Positions 13,123 through 18,136 of a stretch of DNA of 18,136 nucleotides are shown in pieces (position 1 is the stretch's first letter; each line of letters begins with the position of its first letter). This DNA is from Desulfobacteraceae bacterium. Lineage in GTDB: Bacteria; Desulfobacterota; Desulfobacteria; Desulfobacterales; JAABPS01. Made by a program: the position numbers and the translations under genes. The notes under the pieces were generated by a model. It was not told the DNA's origin. It saw only the letters and a program-made list of their open reading frames with translations, and did no database searches. The DNA is taken from the NCBI GenBank assembly GCA_011391835.1, contig JAABPS010000012.1, positions 1 to 18,136 of the forward strand, given 5' to 3'.

Positions 13123-14109
13123 CTATTTTGCAAATGGTGTTTCGGGCAATAGTGAATTCATCACACCTGCATCTGGCGCATTGTTTAAAAAAAGTTCAAC
13201 CATTTTATGGATATCAGTGATCTGCTCCGGCTCTATCCACTTTACCGAGGAATCGGCATTAAACCACGTGAGCTGGCGTTTTGCATACCGCCGGGTATCC
13301 CGCTTCATGGTTCGAACGGCCTCCTCCCATGGAGTCTGTCCCTTAATAAAATCCGTGATATGGCTATACCCAATGGACTGCATGGACTTTAAGTCACTGC
13401 CATATCCTCGCTGCAAGAGAGCTCTCACCTCATCCACAAAACCTTTTTCCAGCATCCCGTCCACTCGTTCATTGATCCGTTCATAAAGTATCTCTCGGTT
13501 TATTTTGCATCCGATCTTCAAAACTCTGAATGGATGATCGGCAAAAGCATGTTCACGGCGATAGGTGGATATTCCTTTCCCGGTTCGCTCATATACTTCC
13601 AGCGCCCGTACGATGCGGTAGGTATCATTGGGATGGACGATGCCTGCTGTATCCGGATCGCATTGACTGAGCCGCTCGTAAAGAAAGGCGGTTCCGCGCT
13701 CCTCGGCTTCCTTCTTCAAATGGAGGCGTATATCCGGATCGGACAATTCGGAATCAAACAATCCATATTCAATGGCCTTGATATAAAAACCTGTCCCCCC
13801 GACGACAAACGGAAGGATGCCTTGCGCATGAAGGCCATGTATTTTCTCCCGAGCCATGTGTGAATACCTTTTGGCATCAAACGGCTCATCCGGGTTGATA
13901 ATATCAATCATGTGATGGGCCACCTCAGCCTGCTCCGCGGGGGTGGGTTTGGCGGTTCCAATATTCATGAACCGATATATCTGCATGGAATCAGCGCTGA
14001 TAATTTCTCCATTCCATTGCTTTGCCAGCTCAAGTCCCACAGATGTTTTCCCCACACCTGTGGGCCCGCAAATGATAATGACGCTTGTTTTTTTATTTGT
14101 TGAATTCAT
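13123..14109 (-). CDS. miaA: tRNA dimethylallyltransferase MiaA
   Basis: A 328-residue MiaA, which transfers a dimethylallyl group from dimethylallyl pyrophosphate to the N6 of A37 in tRNAs reading UNN codons. Visible motifs are the Walker A GPTGVGKT (15-22), DSMQIYRFMNIGTAKP (40-55), VVGGTGFYIKA (102-112), the IGYSH region (246-250), and the C-terminal DTRRYAKRQLTWF (271-283). Length is normal. The ATG at 14109 comes directly after an in-frame TGA and has no clear Shine-Dalgarno, but no alternative start fits the Walker A position. It is in a minus-strand run with unrelated envelope-related genes and not beside mutL or hfq. Cytoplasmic. Confidence 0.96.
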   Translation of the reverse strand: MNSTNKKTSVIIICGPTGVGKTSVGLELAKQWNGEIISADSMQIYRFMNIGTAKPTPAEQAEVAHHMIDIINPDEPFDAKRYSHMAREKIHGLHAQGILPFVVGGTGFYIKAIEYGLFDSELSDPDIRLHLKKEAEERGTAFLYERLSQCDPDTAGIVHPNDTYRIVRALEVYERTGKGISTYRREHAFADHPFRVLKIGCKINREILYERINERVDGMLEKGFVDEVRALLQRGYGSDLKSMQSIGYSHITDFIKGQTPWEEAVRTMKRDTRRYAKRQLTWFNADSSVKWIEPEQITDIHKMVELFLNNAPDAGVMNSLLPETPFAK

Positions 14110-14226
14110 TCAGTTGTTTGTTCAAGCATACCGCTATAGGATTGGTCAAGCAGCATAGCAAATTGTTGGGGCACCTTAAATTAGTTGGTCATGAAAACCC
14201 TATTCTTTCAGTATGCCTCCATAAGG

Positions 14227-14736
14227 TCAGAAATTTATCAGAAAATCGCCGGAGCAGTTGCCATTCACAAGCATACGGCATGTTGAAATTTTCGGATTTA
14301 CAGAATAGTTGATCCCAAGGCTGTTTAGCCAGCATTCAATCCTGTATATAACACCGCACTCATATCGGTCAATGACGCCAGCGCTAACCATTCCTTTATA
14401 AGCAAAACAGCTTTTAGACTTAAATTCCCAATGCACAACATTTTTTTCACGAAAACTCATGGCCGCATTCATAAAATCAGGAATAAAGAGTTCTTTCGCT
14501 TTTTCAAAAAAACGTTTAAACGCATCAAATGTATCGATGGGCTCCTGTTCGATTCCCATGAACTTTTTTAAGCGTTTCATTTCGATCGGGGCAAGCGCTG
14601 CAATTGCCGCTTTGTTGAGATGGTTTGTTTTTTCAATACCGAATTCCTGGACACAGTGATAAAACCACATGCCATCATGGGTCATCCAGTTCTTGTTTAG
14701 AAGTTCAATAAGCTGATTTTTTTCAGAAATCTTCAT
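14227..14736 (-). CDS. Cys-rich DUF6125-like cytoplasmic protein
   Basis: A 169-residue protein beginning MKISEKNQLIELLNKNWMTH, followed by DGMWFYHCVQEFGIEKTNHL and later KSKSCFAYKGMVSAGVIDRY, ECGVIYRIECWLNSLG and CRMLVNGNCSGDF. The DGMWF start and the spaced Cys residues resemble DUF6125 (bacterial/archaeal proteins of about 150-170 residues), though I recognise it from the pattern only. At least six Cys occur in the second half; they could bind a metal. No signal peptide. Its ATG overlaps the stop of the upstream gene by four bases (ATGA), showing translational coupling. 117 bases separate it from miaA. Function unknown. Confidence 0.6.
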   Translation of the reverse strand: MKISEKNQLIELLNKNWMTHDGMWFYHCVQEFGIEKTNHLNKAAIAALAPIEMKRLKKFMGIEQEPIDTFDAFKRFFEKAKELFIPDFMNAAMSFREKNVVHWEFKSKSCFAYKGMVSAGVIDRYECGVIYRIECWLNSLGINYSVNPKISTCRMLVNGNCSGDFLINF

Positions 14737-15719
14737 TTCGCCGTCTCGTTAATTTGATCCTGCAGTTTTAACTGGTTTTGCTGCTCCAGTTTTTTAAAAC
14801 GGATGTAGTTTTCACGTGAAAGTTCAAATAACTGCACTTTAAATTGATCCGTTAACGAGTACCAGAGCTGTGCCCGCTGCTCAAAACGGTCGGCTTCAGG
14901 AAAGTTGAGCGTATCCAGATAGGCCTGAATGGCGAAATAATATCGCACGGAGTTTCGCTCTATTGCACCCCGTGTGCCGCTGACATATACTGGGTTGTTG
15001 TTTTTATCCTGACCGATGACGCTAAACCCAACTTTGTTTATGCCAAGCGTAGAAAAATATCCTTCCATAGCTGTTTGAGCCGCCAGACCGTATTTATACG
15101 TATACGAGAGACGGATAAATGTTTTATGACCTTTCAGAGGAATGGCTTCAAGCTCTATCCGGTAATCCGAAGTATCCATAGGGCCGCTGTCGGCAGTTAA
15201 AAGAATTTTAAAATATGCTGATTTACTGTCGATTACCTGAAACTGATATTCAAGAACAAACGCATCTTCAGGCGGTTGATAAAATTTTCTTCCGCTGTAA
15301 AATGTGATTTTTTGGATATTTTCATCCTTTTTAAACGTACAGGCCTTAATATTTAAATGAAGCAGGGAAATATCGCACCAGTTTGCTGGATCCGTTAATG
15401 CTTTTTTCACATTGGAAAATGGGTGCAAGATAATACTGTAAACATTGCCGCAGAGGACATGGCCTTCATCAAACGATTCAATAAAGACAGGGATGCCGGA
15501 GGTGTGCTCATGCAATGGTTTCTCTATTTCATGATATTTTTTTAACAGCGCATCGTTTTTTGAAGGCAGGCCAAAGGATTTTGGGATAACGGCAGGCCAC
15601 ATCGCTACTGTTATGATGACGGATACCACCAACGCTCGATGCATAAATAATGGAACCATAAAAATATGCCCTGAATAACGAATTAATAATGACATTATGC
15701 TTATCACATTTGATGACAT
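14733..15719 (-). CDS. Hypothetical exported protein, beta-rich C-terminal domain
   Basis: A 328-residue protein of unrecognised family. A strongly hydrophobic segment near residues 28-45 (RALVVSVIITVAMWPAV) probably acts as signal or anchor, leaving a periplasmic body with alternating strands (KITFYSGRKF, FVLEYQFQVI, YRIELEAIPL, TFIRLSYTYKYG), which suggests a START/SRPBCC-like or lipid-binding beta fold, though this is only inferred. The C-terminus is a Gln/Lys-rich helix. The ATG at 15719 has AAGGA nine bases upstream; internal ATGs at 15659 or 15641 would give a more conventional signal length. It is the first gene of the minus-strand run and overlaps the next by four bases. Confidence 0.65.
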   Translation of the reverse strand: MSSNVISIMSLLIRYSGHIFMVPLFMHRALVVSVIITVAMWPAVIPKSFGLPSKNDALLKKYHEIEKPLHEHTSGIPVFIESFDEGHVLCGNVYSIILHPFSNVKKALTDPANWCDISLLHLNIKACTFKKDENIQKITFYSGRKFYQPPEDAFVLEYQFQVIDSKSAYFKILLTADSGPMDTSDYRIELEAIPLKGHKTFIRLSYTYKYGLAAQTAMEGYFSTLGINKVGFSVIGQDKNNNPVYVSGTRGAIERNSVRYYFAIQAYLDTLNFPEADRFEQRAQLWYSLTDQFKVQLFELSRENYIRFKKLEQQNQLKLQDQINETAK

Positions 15720-15854
15720 ATCTTCAATTCCTTGTTGAATCGAATAAGGTTTTGCGGGCTGGTTTTAATGAATTGGTGAATTTCACTGGATTTATAAAAT
15801 ATTTGGTTTGGAATTTCCATGATCCCTGCACTGTGGAGTACGGTTTTAACTGCC

Positions 15855-15883
15855 TTGACAAAATTATCCTTCCGGATTATTTA
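15855..15883 (+). promoter_or_regulatory. Putative promoter of the radical SAM operon
   Basis: TTGACA (15855-15860) with a 17-base spacer to TATTTA (15878-15883). The -35 is perfect, the -10 is weak. Transcription near 15890 would leave a leader of about 43 bases before the ATG at 15933. Confidence 0.5.
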
Positions 15884-15932
15884 TCATAGTCTTTTATAAC
15901 GCGAATAAGCCGTTTTCGTGGTGTGATACCTT

Positions 15933-17249
15933 ATGCATATTCTTTTTGTCGTTCCAGGCTGGCCGCCAGAAAGCTTCTGGGATGTATTGTTTTTCAAATT
16001 TCCCCCTCTGTCCGCTGCTACACTTGCCGGATTGACGCCTTCTGAACATACGATTTCCTATGCGGATGAAAGCATTGAACCTGTTGATTTTTCTATAAAA
16101 CCTGATCTTGTAGCCATTACAATTATGACCCCGCTGGCTCCCAGAGGCTATGAGATTGCTGACCGGTTTCGAAAAATGGGCGTTACGGTTGTCATCGGCG
16201 GTATTCATGCATCCAATATGCCGGATGAAGCTGCATGCCATGCGGATGCTGTTGTCATCGGCGAGGCAGATGAGATCTGGGGAAATATCCTGAAGGATGC
16301 TAAATCAGGACAGCTCAAGCCGGTTTACCGTCAACGATCCTACACAGAAATGGATAAAATTTTACCTGCCAATCGAACTATCTACCCGAAAAAAGGCTAT
16401 TTCTTTGAAAATATGATTCAGACAACCCGGGGATGCCCCTATAGATGCGAATTCTGCACCGTGACCTCTTTTTTTGGCGGCACCTACAGGTTAAGACCAG
16501 TGGATCTGGTGATGAAAGAGGTGGAAAGCCTCAAAAAAACACCTGGATATATATTTTTCGCGGATGATAATCTCATTGCAAAGCCGGATCATGCCGTCAG
16601 CCTGATGGAAAAGCTGAAAAATTATCGTTTACGATGGGTGTGCCAGGCTCCGATTACTATTGCAAAAGATGAAGCCATGCTTCAGCAGTTTGCAGAGGCA
16701 GGATGCCACGGTATTTTTATAGGGTTTGAAAGCCTGAATCCGGATAACCTGTCCCTTATGGGCAAAGTCCAAAACAAGGTCGAATTTTACGAGGAATGCA
16801 TCCGCAGAATCCATGACAAAGGCATCGGAGTTTATGGTTCTTTTGTTTTTGGTTATGATCACGACACAGAAAGCGTGTTTGATGAGTTTCTTGAGTTTGC
16901 CAACAGAAATGCACTTGACGGGGCTTTTTTACCTGTTCTGACGCCTTTTCCAGGCACGAAGGTTCACAAAAGGCTGAAAGCGGAAAACCGAATCCTTACT
17001 GAAAATTGGAAATACTATGACATGGCTACGGTTGTGTATCAGCCGGCGAAAATGAAGGTGGAAGTCCTTCAGGAGGGTTTCTGGAAGGTAAACAAAGGCT
17101 TTTATTCTCTGAGTTCGACGGTTAGAAGGCTGTTTCGGCTATCATCGCTAAAACGCAGAAGTAATATTATTTTTATGCCCATGAATTTCGGGCACGTTCC
17201 GGCGATTCGAAAAGCCCGGCGCTCATTTAAAACACCAAATTATTTTTAA
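15933..17249 (+). CDS. B12-binding domain radical SAM protein
   Basis: A 438-residue class B radical SAM enzyme. The N-terminal half (about 1-130) is a Rossmann-type cobalamin-binding domain with VAITIMTPLAPRGYEIADRF, VVIGGIHASNMPDEAACHADAVV and IGEADEIW, lacking the DxHxxG of methionine synthase as usual in this class. The radical SAM core has TTRGCPYRCEFC (C168-x3-C172-x2-C175), which binds the 4Fe-4S cluster that cleaves S-adenosylmethionine. FFADDNLIA and GIFIGFESLNPDNL follow, typical of this group. Such enzymes often methylate unactivated carbons or rearrange lipids and cofactors; the substrate is not predictable. A TGA in frame just upstream of the ATG fixes the start; the ribosome site is weak. 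The CoA-activase-like gene begins 16 bases after its stop. Confidence 0.93.
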   Translation: MHILFVVPGWPPESFWDVLFFKFPPLSAATLAGLTPSEHTISYADESIEPVDFSIKPDLVAITIMTPLAPRGYEIADRFRKMGVTVVIGGIHASNMPDEAACHADAVVIGEADEIWGNILKDAKSGQLKPVYRQRSYTEMDKILPANRTIYPKKGYFFENMIQTTRGCPYRCEFCTVTSFFGGTYRLRPVDLVMKEVESLKKTPGYIFFADDNLIAKPDHAVSLMEKLKNYRLRWVCQAPITIAKDEAMLQQFAEAGCHGIFIGFESLNPDNLSLMGKVQNKVEFYEECIRRIHDKGIGVYGSFVFGYDHDTESVFDEFLEFANRNALDGAFLPVLTPFPGTKVHKRLKAENRILTENWKYYDMATVVYQPAKMKVEVLQEGFWKVNKGFYSLSSTVRRLFRLSSLKRRSNIIFMPMNFGHVPAIRKARRSFKTPNYF

Positions 17250-17265
17250 ATGATATATAAAAAAA

Positions 17266-18136
17266 ATGAAGGTAACTTTTCCACACCTGGGAAGCATGTA
17301 TATCTTCTGCAAAGCCATTGCCGAAACCGCAGGCATTGACTATGTTCTGCCGCGCCCGACCTCAAATCGCACCCGTGAAATCGGCGAATACAGCACCAAT
17401 GAATCCGTATGCCTGCCGCTGAAAATAATCCTTGGCAATTTCGTGGAGGCTCTGGAAGACGGAGCGGACACCATTATCATGGTCGGCAGCGGCCCGCCCT
17501 GCCGTCTGGGTCTTTACGACCGAATCCTTAAAATTGTATTAAAGGACAGGGGGTATGATTTCCGGTGGCTGACCATCCCCGGAATATTTAACTGGCAGGC
17601 ATTTATGCAGAACCATGAAGAAACGAAAGAACTGCGCAAGGAACTCTCCCTTGCCAATTTTGCCAAATTTCCCTTTGCCCTTATCATGGGTTGGAAGAAA
17701 ATGAACTGGTGTGAGCATCTTGAAAAAGCCGCTGCCCACAGCCGTGCCACAGCCATGCGTCCGACCGAAGTGGACTCTATTCTAAACCAGGCCTTGGAAG
17801 CAATTGATCTGACTGATACCATGTCAGGCCTTTCCAAAGCCGGCAAACAGGCGTTGGCCAAACTTCAATCCCTTGAAAAAAGTCCACGCCCTCCATTAAA
17901 GGTCATGATGGTGGGTGAAGTTTACACCATCATGGAACCGTCCATCAATATGGATGTTGAAAAAAGGCTTGGACATCTGGGCGTGATAGTTGAGAGGTCA
18001 TCTTATTTCAGCACGCATATCCGTAAAGGGTCGCGTCTGGATCGGAGACTGATAAAAGAAAGAAAAAAATTTCTGAATAACGCCCGTCAATATTTAAAAT
18101 TCGATGTCGGCGCGGAATGTAACTTTTCAGTAGCGG
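17266..18136 (+). CDS. DUF2229/COG3580-type CoA-protein-activase-like protein, 3' end cut off
   Basis: An open frame from the ATG at 17266 runs 290 codons to the window edge without a stop. It matches the DUF2229/COG3580 group of 2-hydroxyacyl-CoA dehydratase-related proteins: MKVTFPHLGSMYIFCKA near the start, the CLPLK motif (usually CxPxK), GSGPPCRLGLYDRI, and later KVMMVGEVYTIMEPSINMDV-EKRLGHLGV. C48, C80 and other Cys may bind an iron-sulfur cluster. These proteins accompany BadF/BcrA-type ATPases that push electrons to low potential in anaerobes. It follows the radical SAM gene by 16 bases with no clear Shine-Dalgarno, so translational coupling is likely. Its partner ATPase is presumably outside the window. 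Confidence 0.85.
   Translation, partial: MKVTFPHLGSMYIFCKAIAETAGIDYVLPRPTSNRTREIGEYSTNESVCLPLKIILGNFVEALEDGADTIIMVGSGPPCRLGLYDRILKIVLKDRGYDFRWLTIPGIFNWQAFMQNHEETKELRKELSLANFAKFPFALIMGWKKMNWCEHLEKAAAHSRATAMRPTEVDSILNQALEAIDLTDTMSGLSKAGKQALAKLQSLEKSPRPPLKVMMVGEVYTIMEPSINMDVEKRLGHLGVIVERSSYFSTHIRKGSRLDRRLIKERKKFLNNARQYLKFDVGAECNFSVA

Noticed and set aside
15689..15889. 66-residue plus-strand ORF
   Set aside because: Overlaps the start of the minus-strand exported protein and contains the promoter region of the radical SAM gene; no ribosome site.
1..18136. tRNA genes, CRISPR arrays, toxin-antitoxin pairs or phage genes
   Set aside because: No regularly spaced repeats, no tRNA-like T-arm/anticodon arrangement, and no recognisable phage, toxin or defence proteins were seen on either strand.

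Overview
The window looks like chromosomal DNA of a moderate-GC anaerobic Desulfobacterota bacterium (sulfate-reducer type, Desulfobacterales-like). This is inferred from gene content: acyl-CoA metabolism genes, a TIGR03084-type protein, a B12-binding radical SAM protein beside a CoA-protein-activase-like gene, DegV and COG2159-type amidohydrolases. No rRNA, tRNA, CRISPR array or intact mobile element was seen. The taxon is a judgement from content, not a measurement.

Layout. (1) 1-2407, + strand: an acyl-CoA block with the tail of a crotonase-family enzyme, a DinB/MDMPI-fold TIGR03084-like protein, an acyl-CoA dehydrogenase with a relocated catalytic glutamate, and a 60-residue CxxC protein. 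(2) 2408-3840: an AT-rich accessory patch with two minus-strand hypothetical genes behind a near-consensus promoter, plus a decayed small gene (3596-3833) carrying one frameshift and one stop. (3) 3842-5840, - strand: a class IV PLP aminotransferase followed by a membrane-anchored paraoxonase-like (PON) lactonase/arylesterase. The decayed small gene lies immediately downstream, so this was probably a three-gene operon. (4) 6048-9203, + strand: a COG2159-type amidohydrolase, a DegV fatty-acid-binding protein and a tightly coupled pair of lipoproteins (the first BamE/SmpA-like). (5) 9204-10506: a gene-poor stretch with the C-terminal remnant of an alpha/beta hydrolase, an intact DUF1330 gene and a cluster of five inverted repeats, two of them sharing an ATTCCGG core. 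(6) 10507-15719, - strand: a co-directional run read as an exported hypothetical protein, a Cys-rich DUF6125-like protein, MiaA, a Tat-type D-aminoacylase-family amidohydrolase and an AsmA-like membrane protein. (7) 15933-18136, + strand: a B12-binding radical SAM protein followed 16 bp later by a DUF2229/COG3580 CoA-protein-activase-like gene that runs off the end.

How the parts may work together. Block 1 is an acyl-CoA oxidation/hydration set. Blocks 3 and 6 hold enzymes acting on lactone/ester, amino-acid and N-acyl-D-amino-acid chemistry, two of them targeted to the membrane or periplasm. Block 7 pairs a corrinoid radical SAM enzyme with a component related to ATP-driven low-potential electron transfer, and is the best lead for an uncharacterised system. 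Single-base frameshifts in the two decayed genes could also be sequencing errors, and this cannot be settled from the sequence alone.
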